Shown: in pieces, positions 37,249 to 45,248 of the stretch | Layout: each line of letters opens with the position of its first letter | Position numbering within the stretch: position 1 is the stretch's first letter | DNA from: Bifidobacterium cebidarum | GTDB taxonomy: Bacteria; Actinomycetota; Actinomycetes; Actinomycetales; Bifidobacteriaceae | NCBI RefSeq assembly: GCF_009193305.1 | Contig: NZ_WBVS01000005.1 | Coordinates: 102,753 to 166,752 of the forward strand | Length of the DNA stretch: 64,000 nucleotides | Direction: 5' to 3' | The notes under the pieces: model-generated | Told to the model about the DNA's origin: nothing | Database searches by the model: none | The model's input: the letters and a program-made list of their open reading frames with translations, nothing else | Translations under genes and position numbers: made by a program

Positions 37249-37445
37249 GGGATGCAACTGCATAATTGCGTGATTTGCGGTTGCATCCCGTTCAGGCCGG
37301 GGATGCAACCACAAATCACCCTTTATTGCAATTGCGTCCCAAAACTCCAAATCACAAATCATTGGAATTCCGCCATTCTTGAAAATGAGGATTTTCTCCA
37401 CGATGGGACGCAACTGCAATATCGGCTCTTTTACAGTTGCGTCCC
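37249..37445. repeat. Right 197-nt direct repeat made of three 41-nt hairpins
   Basis: Hairpins at 37249-37289, 37300-37340 and 37405-37445, with the same 41-nt length and the same 10- and 64-nt spacers as the left copy. The first hairpin differs from its left counterpart at only two loop positions. It lies 240 bases upstream of the nuclease start, in the same orientation as the left copy. Confidence 0.9.
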
Positions 37446-37500
37446 TTGAACGACGCACATTTCAGAGCTTTACGGCACATCTATGGCGCTTCGCGAGACG

Positions 37501-37542
37501 AAAAAAGCCTGTGCACTGCGAAATGTAACGCAGCGCACAGGC
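37501..37542 (-). terminator. Rho-independent terminator downstream of pnp
   Basis: Stem GCCTGTGC-A-CTGCG (37507-37520) / CGCAG-C-GCACAGGC (37529-37542) with T6 on the minus strand (A6 at 37501-37506). Confidence 0.85.
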
Positions 37543-37614
37543 ATTGGTCAGCTAGCCGATAGTCCTCTCAGCGAGGGGAATCGGAGTGGATCAGTCCTCG
37601 AATGCCGAATCGTC

Positions 37615-37662
37615 AAGCGGGGAACCCGGTGGGTTCCCCGTAGGTGAGGGGAGCGGCTACGC
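37615..37662. repeat. 3' flanking hairpin element shared with the FAS gene
   Basis: AAGCGGGGAACCC-GGT-GGGTTCCCCGTAGG followed by GAGCGG. The 9-base stem 37619-37627/37631-37639 has a 3-base loop. A close relative lies at 45159-45200 behind the FAS gene. Both are just past the stop of a long minus-strand gene. Confidence 0.6.
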
Positions 37663-37685
37663 CGCGACGGATCCGTGAGAGGACA

Positions 37686-40466
37686 TCAGTCCTCGAACGG
37701 ATCAAAGTCGCGGCGGACGCGACGACGCGGACGCTCGGAGCGCTCTTCGCGATCGGCGCGGTAATCGTCGTAGTTGTCGTCGGTGGCGTAACGCGGGTTG
37801 CGGTCAGAGCCACGGCCGCGACCACCACGGCCGGAGGAACGACGGTCGTCGCGATCGAAACCACGATCGGAGGAGCGGCGGCGACGCGGACGATCCTCAT
37901 CACGATCATCACGGTCGTCGCGGTCAAAGCCACGGCCGCGACCACCACGGGAACCACGGCGATCCTCATCACGATCATCGTCACGGTCGAAGTCGCGGTC
38001 ATCACGATCAGCGGAGCGGCGGCGACGCGGACGATCATCGTAATCGTCATCGAAGTCGCGGTCATCATGGTCGACCGGGCGGCGGCGACGCGGACGATCC
38101 TCATCGCGATCGTCACGGTCGAAATCGTGGTCGTCGCGATCGAAATCACGGCCGCCACGGCCACCACGACGGCGATCGTCACGGGAGCCACGGCCACCGC
38201 GACGATCGTCGCGATCGCCACGCTCGGAGCGAGCGCCGCCACGAGAACCAGCGTTGTTCTCCTGATCCTCGAAGCCCGGAATTGCCAGGGAGATCTTGCC
38301 TCGGTCGTCAACGCCCTGCACGACGACCTCGACGTTGTCGCCTTCCTTGAGCACGTCTTCCACGGAGTCGATGCGCTCACCATTGGCGAGGTTGCGGATC
38401 TGGGAGATGTGCAGCAGACCGTCGGTACCCGGGGTGAGGTTCACGAAAGCACCGAAGGAGGTGGTCTTCACGACCTTGCCGTTGTAGGTCTCGCCGGCCT
38501 GCGGCACATGCGGGTTGGCGATGGAGTCGATGATCTGCTTGGCCTTCTCAGCGGCCTCGCCGCCCTCGGAGGAGATGAAGACGGTGCCGTCATCCTCGAT
38601 GGCGATCTCAGCACCGGTGTCTTCCTGGATCTGGTTGATCATCTTGCCCTTCGGGCCGATGACTTCGCCGATCTTCTCAACCGGAACGGTGGTGGTGATG
38701 ATGCGCGGAGCGTACTCGCTCATCTCAGCCGGGCCATCGATGCACTCGTTGATGACCTCGAGAATGGTGGTACGAGCTTCCTTGGCCTGCTGCAGAGCGG
38801 CGGCCAGGATGTCGGCCGGAATGCCGTCGAGCTTGGTGTCGAGCTGCAGGGCGGTGATGAACTCGGAGGTGCCTGCCACCTTGAAGTCCATGTCGCCGAA
38901 GGCATCCTCAGCACCCAGGATATCGGTCAGGGTCTTGTAGATGTGCTTGCCGTCAACGTCGCCGGAGACCAGACCCATGGCGATGCCAGCAACCGGAGCC
39001 TTCAGCGGCACGCCGGCGGCGAGCAGGGACAGGGTGGAGGCGCACACGGAGCCCATGGAGGTGGAGCCGTTGGAACCAATAGCCTCGGAGACCTGACGAA
39101 TGGCGTACGGGAACTCTTCGCGGCTCGGCAGCACCGGCACGAGAGCCTTCTCGGCGAGGGCGCCGTGGCCGATTTCGCGGCGCTTCGGGGAGCCGACGCG
39201 GCCGGTCTCACCGGTGGAGTACGGCGGCATCTCGTAGTTGTGCATGTAGCGCTTGGACTGCGGACCGCTCAGAGCGTCGATCTGCTGCTCCATCTTGAGC
39301 ATGTTCAGGGTGGTGACGCCCAGGATCTGGGTTTCGCCGCGCTGGAACAGGGCGGAGCCGTGCACGCGGGGCACGATGTCCACTTCGGCGGACAGGGTGC
39401 GGATGTCGCGCAAGCCACGGCCATCGATGCGGTAGTCCTGGGTCAGGATGCGGCGACGCACGATCTGGCGCTGCAGCTCCTTGAAGGCGTTGCCGAGTTC
39501 CTTGTCCTTCTCGGCGTCGTCCAGCTCCGGGAACTCGTTGGCGAGCACCTCGCGCACGTGTTCCTTGATCTCGTGGATGCGATCCTGACGCGGCAGCTTC
39601 TCGGCGATGGAGAGGGCTTCGTCCAGATCCTTGTGGGCGATCTCGTCGATGCGGGAGTACAGCTCGTCGGTGTACTCCGGGAAGAGCTCGAATTCCTTGG
39701 TTTCCTTGGCGGCCTTCTCCTTGAGCTCGTTCTGAGCCTCGCAGATCACCTTGATGAACGGCTTGGCGGCCTCGAGACCCTGAGCCACGACGGTCTCGTC
39801 CGGCTTGGTCTGGCCCTCGTCGTAGATGAGATGCCAGGCGTTCTTGCCGGCGCCGGCCTCAATCATGGCGATGGCGACGTCGCCGTTCTCGATCACACGG
39901 CCGGCGACCACAATCTCGAACACGGCGCGCTCGCGCTCGCTCCAGCGCGGGAAGGCGACCCACTGACCGTCGATCAGAGCCAGGCGCACACCGGAAACCG
40001 GGCCGGAGAACGGCAGACCGGAGATCATGGTGGAGGCGGAGGCGGCGTTCAGGGCGATGACGTCGTAAGCGTCATCCGGGTTCACGGCGAGCACGGTCTC
40101 GACGACCTGCACTTCGTTGCGCAGGGTGTGCGGGAACAGCGGGCGCAGCGGGCGGTCGATGATGCGGCAGGCGAGGATGGCCTCGGAGCTCGGACGGCCC
40201 TCACGACGGAAGAAGGAGCCCGGAATCTTGCCGGCTGCGTACATCTTCTCTTCCACGTCGACGGTCAGCGGGAAGAAATCGTAGTTCTCCTTCGGGCTGG
40301 AGCCGGCGGTGGTGGTGGACAGAATCATCGAATCGTCGTCGAGGTAGGCGGCCACAGCACCATCAGCCTGCTGTGCAAGGCGGCCGGTCTCGAAGCGCAG
40401 CGTGCGCTTGCCGAACGATCCATTATCGATTACGGCCTCAACGGCCTTGATTTCGGGACCCTCCAT
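37686..40466 (-). CDS. pnp: Polyribonucleotide nucleotidyltransferase (PNPase/GPSI)
   Basis: A 926-residue phosphorolytic 3'-5' exoribonuclease of the actinobacterial guanosine pentaphosphate synthetase type. Two RNase PH domains come first ([26 protein letters not shown] in the first; [18 protein letters not shown] and [21 protein letters not shown] with catalytic Asp residues in the second). A KH domain ([18 protein letters not shown]) and an S1 domain ([20 protein letters not shown]) follow. After residue about 735 comes a tail of about 190 residues made of RDD/RGG/PRRRR repeats, much longer than in most PNPases. An AAGGAGG ribosome site precedes the ATG. It lies downstream of rpsO, the classic gene order. 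Confidence 0.96.
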   Translation of the reverse strand: MEGPEIKAVEAVIDNGSFGKRTLRFETGRLAQQADGAVAAYLDDDSMILSTTTAGSSPKENYDFFPLTVDVEEKMYAAGKIPGSFFRREGRPSSEAILACRIIDRPLRPLFPHTLRNEVQVVETVLAVNPDDAYDVIALNAASASTMISGLPFSGPVSGVRLALIDGQWVAFPRWSERERAVFEIVVAGRVIENGDVAIAMIEAGAGKNAWHLIYDEGQTKPDETVVAQGLEAAKPFIKVICEAQNELKEKAAKETKEFELFPEYTDELYSRIDEIAHKDLDEALSIAEKLPRQDRIHEIKEHVREVLANEFPELDDAEKDKELGNAFKELQRQIVRRRILTQDYRIDGRGLRDIRTLSAEVDIVPRVHGSALFQRGETQILGVTTLNMLKMEQQIDALSGPQSKRYMHNYEMPPYSTGETGRVGSPKRREIGHGALAEKALVPVLPSREEFPYAIRQVSEAIGSNGSTSMGSVCASTLSLLAAGVPLKAPVAGIAMGLVSGDVDGKHIYKTLTDILGAEDAFGDMDFKVAGTSEFITALQLDTKLDGIPADILAAALQQAKEARTTILEVINECIDGPAEMSEYAPRIITTTVPVEKIGEVIGPKGKMINQIQEDTGAEIAIEDDGTVFISSEGGEAAEKAKQIIDSIANPHVPQAGETYNGKVVKTTSFGAFVNLTPGTDGLLHISQIRNLANGERIDSVEDVLKEGDNVEVVVQGVDDRGKISLAIPGFEDQENNAGSRGGARSERGDRDDRRGGRGSRDDRRRGGRGGRDFDRDDHDFDRDDRDEDRPRRRRPVDHDDRDFDDDYDDRPRRRRSADRDDRDFDRDDDRDEDRRGSRGGRGRGFDRDDRDDRDEDRPRRRRSSDRGFDRDDRRSSGRGGRGRGSDRNPRYATDDNYDDYRADREERSERPRRRVRRDFDPFED

Positions 40467-40736
40467 AGGGTTCCTCCTTTTTTACTTATCTGTTATTCCT
40501 ACATACAGTTGCGGCTTCGCGCCGCATGTCCTCTTCAGCGGACGTCACATACCGTGTTTCGGCTGGCCCCTTGGCCACCGTTTCCTCGTGTCAACCCATT
40601 CATTCGGGTTCTCTTTTCGGCCTTGCCTATCTGAACATCGGCACTTGGCTTGATTTGCGTAATGCAGCACAGTGCTTGTTTGCGGCCTATCCTCTAACCC
40701 TCTTGCTGTTGTTGCCGTTGGCTGGCGTATGTAAAA

Positions 40737-40766
40737 CGCCCGAGCACCATTGTAGGTACTCGGGCG
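40737..40766 (-). terminator. Terminator after rpsO
   Basis: Stem CGCCCGAG (40737-40744) / CTCGGGCG (40759-40766), followed on the minus strand by TTTTAC. It may attenuate read-through into pnp. The remaining 270 bases up to the pnp start show no gene and presumably hold a pnp promoter. Confidence 0.8.
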
Positions 40767-40777
40767 GAAGTCTGAAA

Positions 40778-41047
40778 TTATCGACGCAGACCCAGACGCT
40801 CGATGAGGGAGCGGTAACGGTTGATGTCAACGCCCTTGAGGTAGTCAAGCAGACGACGACGATCACCGATCATGAGCTGCATGCCGCGACGGGAGTGGTG
40901 GTCGTGCTTGTGCTGCTTCAGGTGCTCGGTCAGGTCGGAGATACGCTTGGACAGGAGGGCAACCTGGACCTCGGGGGAACCGGTGTCACCTTCGTGCGTT
41001 GCGTACTCGTTGATAATCTGGGTCTTCTCTTCAGCCGTCAGTGCCAC
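40778..41047 (-). CDS. rpsO: 30S ribosomal protein S15
   Basis: An 89-residue protein with the full S15 sequence pattern ([68 protein letters not shown]). It is a primary binder of the 16S rRNA central domain. AAGGAGG lies before the ATG. It is followed by a terminator and then pnp. Confidence 0.98.
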   Translation of the reverse strand: MALTAEEKTQIINEYATHEGDTGSPEVQVALLSKRISDLTEHLKQHKHDHHSRRGMQLMIGDRRRLLDYLKGVDINRYRSLIERLGLRR

Positions 41048-41188
41048 GGCATCCTCCTTAATTGTGTCGTTGCGCGGTGTTCCGTGCGGGCTCGCTCGAA
41101 ACGCTCTCTATCCGCGGGCGAAATCACGCCAAATGGATACTTTACGGCAGGGTGCGGACCGCACAGAGCATCCGCAGCAATCAAGTAA

Positions 41189-41860
41189 TCACACAGCGGT
41201 CAGCAGCCCGCCGAACAGTACGACGAACAGCGCCAACGTCTCAATCACAAAGTACAGAATGAAGCTTGCCCAGCTTTTGGTGAGCACATTGAGCGGCGAG
41301 CTTTTCTTGATGACGACCAGTAGGCCTACGAAGATCACGGCATACACGGCGATGCCGATGGCCGCGGACAGAATGCCGAGGTTTGCCGCGTTGGCCAGGG
41401 CCGACTGATCGCCGTACACCACATAGGTGGAATACCAGAAGTTCAGGTTGAGCATGCTCAGGCCCGCGATGAATTGCTCGAAGGCGAGACCCAGCACGAA
41501 TACGATCAGCCAGGGCCAGGATGGCGAGACGACCACCGCCATCGCCAGGCCCACGTAGGTGATCACCACGGCCACCCAGCCGATCAGCGCGATACCCTGC
41601 GGCGCTACGCCATTGAACATGGAGATGATGGCGTCGGTGTTGTTGACGGCCAACGTGCGGCCGAACCAGTACGGTGCGATGATTGCGGCCAGCACGCCCA
41701 CGATGATGGCCACCCAGCGCATCGGATGCGAGCGCCGACGTTCGATGTCCGCCAGCGACAGGTCGCTGACCGGAATCGAAGCCTCGGGGTGCTTGGAAAC
41801 CTCAACGGTCTCCACTTTGCCGCCCACCACTTCGATAGCCTCGTTGGGTTCCCTGTTCAT
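41189..41860 (-). CDS. Conserved membrane protein of unknown function
   Basis: About 223 residues from the ATG at 41858-41860 (MNREPNEAIEVVGGKVETVE), which has a better ribosome site (TGAGG) than the alternative ATG 30 bases upstream. The first 55 residues are polar and cytoplasmic. Five hydrophobic segments follow: MRWVAIIVGVLAAIIAPYW, ALIGWVAVVITYVGLAMAVVV, WPWLIVFVLGLAFEQFIAG, LGILSAAIGIAVYAVIFVGL and ILYFVIETLALFVVLFGGLL. I do not recognise the family. It stands alone between rpsO and tRNA-Gly. Confidence 0.7.
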   Translation of the reverse strand: MNREPNEAIEVVGGKVETVEVSKHPEASIPVSDLSLADIERRRSHPMRWVAIIVGVLAAIIAPYWFGRTLAVNNTDAIISMFNGVAPQGIALIGWVAVVITYVGLAMAVVVSPSWPWLIVFVLGLAFEQFIAGLSMLNLNFWYSTYVVYGDQSALANAANLGILSAAIGIAVYAVIFVGLLVVIKKSSPLNVLTKSWASFILYFVIETLALFVVLFGGLLTAV

Positions 41861-41943
41861 GCACCGCCTCACCGACTGCGTCTGATTCACACTGCTTTAT
41901 CTGCAACGACCACATTAATAGCGGGTCGCCACATAACAAAAAA

Positions 41944-41961
41944 CCGGCGATAATTCGCCGG
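41944..41961 (-). terminator. Terminator of tRNA-Gly
   Basis: Stem CCGGCGA (41944-41950) / TCGCCGG (41955-41961) followed by TTTTTTGTT on the minus strand, 8 bases beyond the tRNA 3' end. Confidence 0.88.
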
Positions 41962-41969
41962 CTTTCAAG

Positions 41970-42043
41970 TGGAGCGGATGACGGGAATCGAACCCGCGTA
42001 ATCAGTTTGGAAGACTGAGGCTCTACCATTGAGCTACATCCGC
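41970..42043 (-). tRNA. tRNA-Gly (anticodon TCC)
   Basis: On the minus strand the acceptor GCGGATG pairs with CATCCGC, the D arm is TAGCTCAATGGTAGAGC, the anticodon stem-loop is CAGTCTTCCAAACTG (TCC) and the T arm is GCGGGTTCGATTCCCGT. CCA is encoded at 41972-41970. A 43-base piece of its 3' half recurs inside acpS. Confidence 0.97.
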
Positions 42044-42121
42044 GTGTAGGGCGTCGCTTTTGGCGACTTGAGACATTATACACAAATCGCCGAAAGCGGC
42101 AAGCCCGTCTGTCTACAAAGT

Positions 42122-42163
42122 CCTGCGCCGAGGTTCCCGATGACGGAGAAGCCTCGGCACAGG
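42122..42163 (-). terminator. Possible terminator of the amylosucrase gene
   Basis: Stem GCCGAGG (42127-42133) / CCTCGGC (42152-42158) extended by CCTG/CAGG across one mismatch, 18 bases beyond the stop. There is no T run. Confidence 0.45.
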
Positions 42164-42181
42164 TACGTAGTCACGCTGAAA

Positions 42182-44149
42182 TCACAGGTGGATGAAGCGG
42201 GCCTCGTATGGGGCGAGGTCGGCGTCGAGCGGCTCCTTGATTACGGCGTTGCCTTGCTCATCGGCACCGGCGTTCAGGTGAACGTGCTGCTCGAGTTCGG
42301 AGAAGTTGAACAGACCGACCAGCACGGCGTCATCGACCTTGCGGACCACGGCGAGCACGGCATCGTTGAAGGTGTCCCAGGTGGAGACCCAGGCGTCCGG
42401 AGCGAAGCAGGGGTCATGACGCTCTTCGCGCAGGCCTTCCATGCCCTTGAACAGTCGGTTCTGGAGCGTGCCTGCCTTCTTGCGCAGTGCGGCCTTGTCC
42501 CAATCGAACTTGCTGCGGTGCAGGTTGCGGCTGTCCTCCACGCGATCGGGGTCTTCCTTGTAATCCCAGCCGTTGAGCTGGCCGATCTCATCACCACAGT
42601 TGAGCATCGGGAAGCCACGCAGGAACGCCATGGTCTGGTGCATCAGCAGGTCGCGCTTGATGGAGGTCTCGAGCAGCGGCTTGTCGTGCGTGATGATGGC
42701 CTTTTCGATGCCGGTGAGGGAGGCGGTGGTGCCGCAGCTGCGGGCGTCGCGGGTGGCTTCGTCGTAGTTGTAGAGCTCGCCCATCGACCAGCTGCCAGGC
42801 ACTGCGCCCTCGTAGAAGTGGTACAGGAATTCCTTGTGCTTGAGCGGGTCGATGTCGAGGTAGCGTTCCACGTCCTCATCGAGACCCCAGCCGATGTCGT
42901 CATGGCAGCGCAGGTAATTGACGAACCAGCAGTTGTCGGGCAGGGCGTCGAACTGGTCGATCTGGTTCTTGAGCAGGCGCACGTCGCGGCTGGCGAGCGC
43001 GCTCCACAGGTTCACCATGATGGACACGTTGTAGAGCATGTGGCACTCGGGGGCTTCCGGGGTGCCGAAGTAGGCGGCGAGCTCCTTGGGAGCCATCACC
43101 ACTTCGCCCTTGAGCACGACCGCCGGGCAGACGCATTCGAGGATAATGCGCAGCATGCGCACGATGGTGTGTACCTGCGGCAGGTTGCGGCAGTTGGTGC
43201 CGAGCTCCTTCCAGATGTACGGCACGGCGTCGATGCGGAAGACCTCCACACCAAGGTTGGCCAGATGCATCACGGAGCCCATCATGGCCACGAGCACCTT
43301 GGGGTTACGGTAGTTCAGATCCCACTGGAACGGGTAGAACTGGGTCATCACCCACTTGTTCATCTGCTCGTTCCAGCTGAAGTTGCCCGGCGCGGTGTTC
43401 GGGAAGACCTGCGGCACGTGGGCGTCATACTCGTCCGGAACCGTGCGGTCGTCGTAGCAGAAGTAGTAGTCCTGGTATTCGGGGTCGCCGGCCTGCGCGG
43501 CCTTGGCCCAGCGGTGGGTGGAGGCAGTGTGGTTCATTACGAAGTCGATGCACAGGCTGATGCCGGCGCGGCGCAGTTTCTTGGCGAGGGCGGCGAGGTC
43601 CTCGTTGGTGCCGAGCTTCGGATCCACATTGTCGAAGTCCTCGACCGCATAGCCGCCGTCGTTGTTCGGGTGCGGCATCTGCAGCAGCGGCATCAGGTGC
43701 AGGTAGGTGAGCTTCTGCTCCTTCAGGTACGGAATCTTGTCGGCAAGCTTCTTCAGGTCGCCGGCGAAGAGGTCGGTGTACATGGTCATGCCGAACATGT
43801 CGCCGCGCTTGTACCATTCGGGATCTTGTTCGCGGGTCTTGTCGAGGCGCTTCAGATCGGTTGGGCGGTCGGCGTAGGCGGCGGCCATGGATTCGAGGAG
43901 CGCGTTGAAGTCTTCGGCGGCGGTTGCGCGCTCGCCGTACAGGCTCATGAAGAGGGTCTCGAGCTCTTCCTTACGGGAGTCGAGGCGGGAGAGAAAGACC
44001 GGGCTTGGAGTATGGCGCTTGGCTGCGGCGCCGGACTTCGTCGAGACTGCGCGCTTTGCCGTCGATCGCGTGGCCGTCTTCACTGTTTTTGCAGTCTTGG
44101 CCTTGGCTGCGGTGGTTGTTTCTTGTACCGATTGGTTACCCTGAGCCAT
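42182..44149 (-). CDS. Amylosucrase/sucrose-type glycoside hydrolase family 13
   Basis: A 655-residue protein. The FLSRLDSRKEELETLFMSLYG start of the domain and DLFAGDLKKLADKIPYLKEQ fit GH13 subfamily 4 (amylosucrase, sucrose hydrolase), which acts on sucrose to make glucan or release glucose. Catalytic residues are D307 (nucleophile, FRIDAVPYIWK), E349 (acid/base, LKGEVVMAP) and the Asp in YLRCHDDIGWG. The first 45 residues are an unusual Ala/Lys/Thr/Arg-rich basic tail absent from typical members, with no signal peptide, so the enzyme is cytoplasmic. An AAGGAG site precedes the ATG. Two LacI-type palindromes upstream suggest sugar-responsive repression. No transporter is adjacent. Confidence 0.88.
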   Translation of the reverse strand: MAQGNQSVQETTTAAKAKTAKTVKTATRSTAKRAVSTKSGAAAKRHTPSPVFLSRLDSRKEELETLFMSLYGERATAAEDFNALLESMAAAYADRPTDLKRLDKTREQDPEWYKRGDMFGMTMYTDLFAGDLKKLADKIPYLKEQKLTYLHLMPLLQMPHPNNDGGYAVEDFDNVDPKLGTNEDLAALAKKLRRAGISLCIDFVMNHTASTHRWAKAAQAGDPEYQDYYFCYDDRTVPDEYDAHVPQVFPNTAPGNFSWNEQMNKWVMTQFYPFQWDLNYRNPKVLVAMMGSVMHLANLGVEVFRIDAVPYIWKELGTNCRNLPQVHTIVRMLRIILECVCPAVVLKGEVVMAPKELAAYFGTPEAPECHMLYNVSIMVNLWSALASRDVRLLKNQIDQFDALPDNCWFVNYLRCHDDIGWGLDEDVERYLDIDPLKHKEFLYHFYEGAVPGSWSMGELYNYDEATRDARSCGTTASLTGIEKAIITHDKPLLETSIKRDLLMHQTMAFLRGFPMLNCGDEIGQLNGWDYKEDPDRVEDSRNLHRSKFDWDKAALRKKAGTLQNRLFKGMEGLREERHDPCFAPDAWVSTWDTFNDAVLAVVRKVDDAVLVGLFNFSELEQHVHLNAGADEQGNAVIKEPLDADLAPYEARFIHL

Positions 44150-44180
44150 CGGAAACTCCTTCGTCCCATTCTTTTGCCCG

Positions 44181-44225
44181 CGTCAACCGTTTGACGTTGA
44201 TGCCTATAATATCGAACCGGTTCGA
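44181..44225 (-). promoter_or_regulatory. Promoter and two LacI-like operators of the amylosucrase gene
   Basis: TCGAACCGGTTCGA (44212-44225) is a perfect 14-base palindrome. CGTCAACCGTTTGACG (44181-44196) is a near-palindrome with a central CG. Between them the minus strand reads GATATTATAGG, a -10 candidate (TATTAT). Operators on both sides of the -10 fit repression by a LacI-family protein. Confidence 0.55.
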
Positions 44226-44275
44226 CAGCGGTATGCGCGACACACCGTGCTATTTCGCGTATTGCAGCGGCTCGT

Positions 44276-44803
44276 TCAATCGGCAAGCGCGACCACAGCC
44301 GAGGCAATCGGGCCATCGTGACTCAGGGAAATGTGGATGACGGGAATCGAACCCGCGTAATCAGTTTGGGAGACTGAATTACTGACAATATCTCCATCGT
44401 TTGCATAATCGCTCTTGGGATTTCGCACATCATCACGAGAAGATCCACCGCAATCAACCGTCAGCTCACGGAAAGCACGAGCAACTACGCCGGAAAGCAT
44501 CACATGCGGCACTCCACGCGAATCATCGAGGACTTCCACTTCGCGCCACGGGAAGTTGTCCAGCGTGAACGGGTAGGACCGCTCCCCCAGCGCCTCGCAC
44601 CACGCTTTGAGGAACGCCTCCTTGCCAGCCCACTTGGCGGCCAGATGCACAGCTTCGCCATCGTTTTTGAGCCGCGCACGCTCGGCGGCCTGACGTAGCT
44701 CGCGCACGGAGAACAGCGAGCGCATATGCGACCCCGGTTCGGCCAGCTGCTCGGCGAATGCGGCGACATCGACCACGTCATGTCCCAGACCATATGTGTT
44801 CAT
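44276..44803 (-). CDS. acpS: Holo-ACP synthase (4'-phosphopantetheinyl transferase)
   Basis: A 175-residue enzyme that adds phosphopantetheine to the ACP domain of the FAS encoded upstream. Motifs are GLGHDVVDVAAFAEQL (metal-binding Asp), AVHLAAKWAGKEAFLKAWCEAL (Glu and Lys) and the C-terminal HISLSHDGPIASAVV. It is about 30 residues longer than usual. The extra length lies between residues about 125 and 155 and includes the peptide VSQTDYAGSIPVIH, encoded by 43 nt that match the 3' half of tRNA-Gly. All conserved motifs flank the insert, so the enzyme is probably active. No clear ribosome site precedes the ATG. Confidence 0.92.
   Translation of the reverse strand: MNTYGLGHDVVDVAAFAEQLAEPGSHMRSLFSVRELRQAAERARLKNDGEAVHLAAKWAGKEAFLKAWCEALGERSYPFTLDNFPWREVEVLDDSRGVPHVMLSGVVARAFRELTVDCGGSSRDDVRNPKSDYANDGDIVSNSVSQTDYAGSIPVIHISLSHDGPIASAVVALAD
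44335..44377 (-). repeat. tRNA-Gly-derived 43-nt segment inside acpS
   Basis: 42 of 43 bases match 41976-42018 of the tRNA-Gly gene in the same orientation (anticodon arm to acceptor 3' strand). The single difference changes the anticodon from TCC to CCC. The 5' half of a tRNA is absent, so this is not a functional tRNA gene. Confidence 0.9.
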
Positions 44804-44908
44804 GATTTCTATTGTCCATCGTCAATACACGTTTAGGAACGATTGTCACATGCTCCCACCGAGGCAATGCTACGTGCTGAACTTGCAGCGCGTCATATCT
44901 CGCTTACG

Positions 44909-45087
44909 AGGGGTACATTCTCGGACCGTCGGAGGTCTATCTGCTTTGCGAGGGGTTGTTGCCCAAGTAGCAGCAGCCCCAAAACGTTGAAACAGCGTTA
45001 TGGGAATGCCGTTTATAGACGGACTCACACGGATCAGATACCCCTCGCAAAGCAGATAGCATTCCGCAACAGAGCCAATGTACCCCT
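44909..45087. repeat. Nested inverted repeats between acpS and FAS
   Basis: The outer pair AGGGGTACATT (44909-44919) / AATGTACCCCT (45077-45087) encloses a perfect 20-base pair (44937-44956 / 45040-45059, arm CTATCTGCTTTGCGAGGGGT) with 83 bases between. The whole 446-base gap between the FAS stop and acpS start holds no gene I can support; it consists of these repeats, a terminator and a hairpin element. Confidence 0.8.
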
Positions 45088-45096
45088 TCCAACGCA

Positions 45097-45120
45097 GAAA
45101 CCCCTCCGAAGAGGGGTTTC
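45097..45120 (-). terminator. Hairpin downstream of the FAS gene
   Basis: Perfect stem GAAACCCCTC (45097-45106) / GAGGGGTTTC (45111-45120) with loop CGAA. Likely terminator of the FAS operon, although no long T run follows. Confidence 0.6.
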
Positions 45121-45157
45121 CGCAGCGTTACGAGGTCAAGCATCAGGCTGAGCCGTA

Positions 45158-45220
45158 AAGCGGGAAACCCAATGGGTTTCCCGTAGGCGAAATGAGCGGG
45201 ACATACCACAGGTGTCCCGC
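45158..45220. repeat. 3' flanking hairpin element behind FAS
   Basis: CGGGAAACCC-AAT-GGGTTTCCCG is followed by TAGGCGAAATGAGCGGGAC and a second stem GCGGGAC (45196-45202) / GTCCCGC (45214-45220). It is related to the element at 37615-37662 behind pnp. It lies 29 bases past the FAS stop. Confidence 0.6.
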
Positions 45221-45248
45221 GAAGGAATCCTGATGGGAGCCGTCTGAA

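Noticed and set aside
35845..37445. Classical insertion sequence
   Set aside because: The flanking repeats are direct, not terminal inverted repeats, no DDE or tyrosine/serine recombinase is encoded, and no target duplication was seen outside the repeats.
37644..40634. 996-codon plus-strand open frame
   Set aside because: Antisense of pnp. Its composition simply mirrors the RDD/RGG tail and high-GC codon bias; no ribosome site or domain.
44335..44377. Second functional tRNA-Gly gene
   Set aside because: Only the 3' half is present; there is no D arm or matching 5' acceptor strand upstream.
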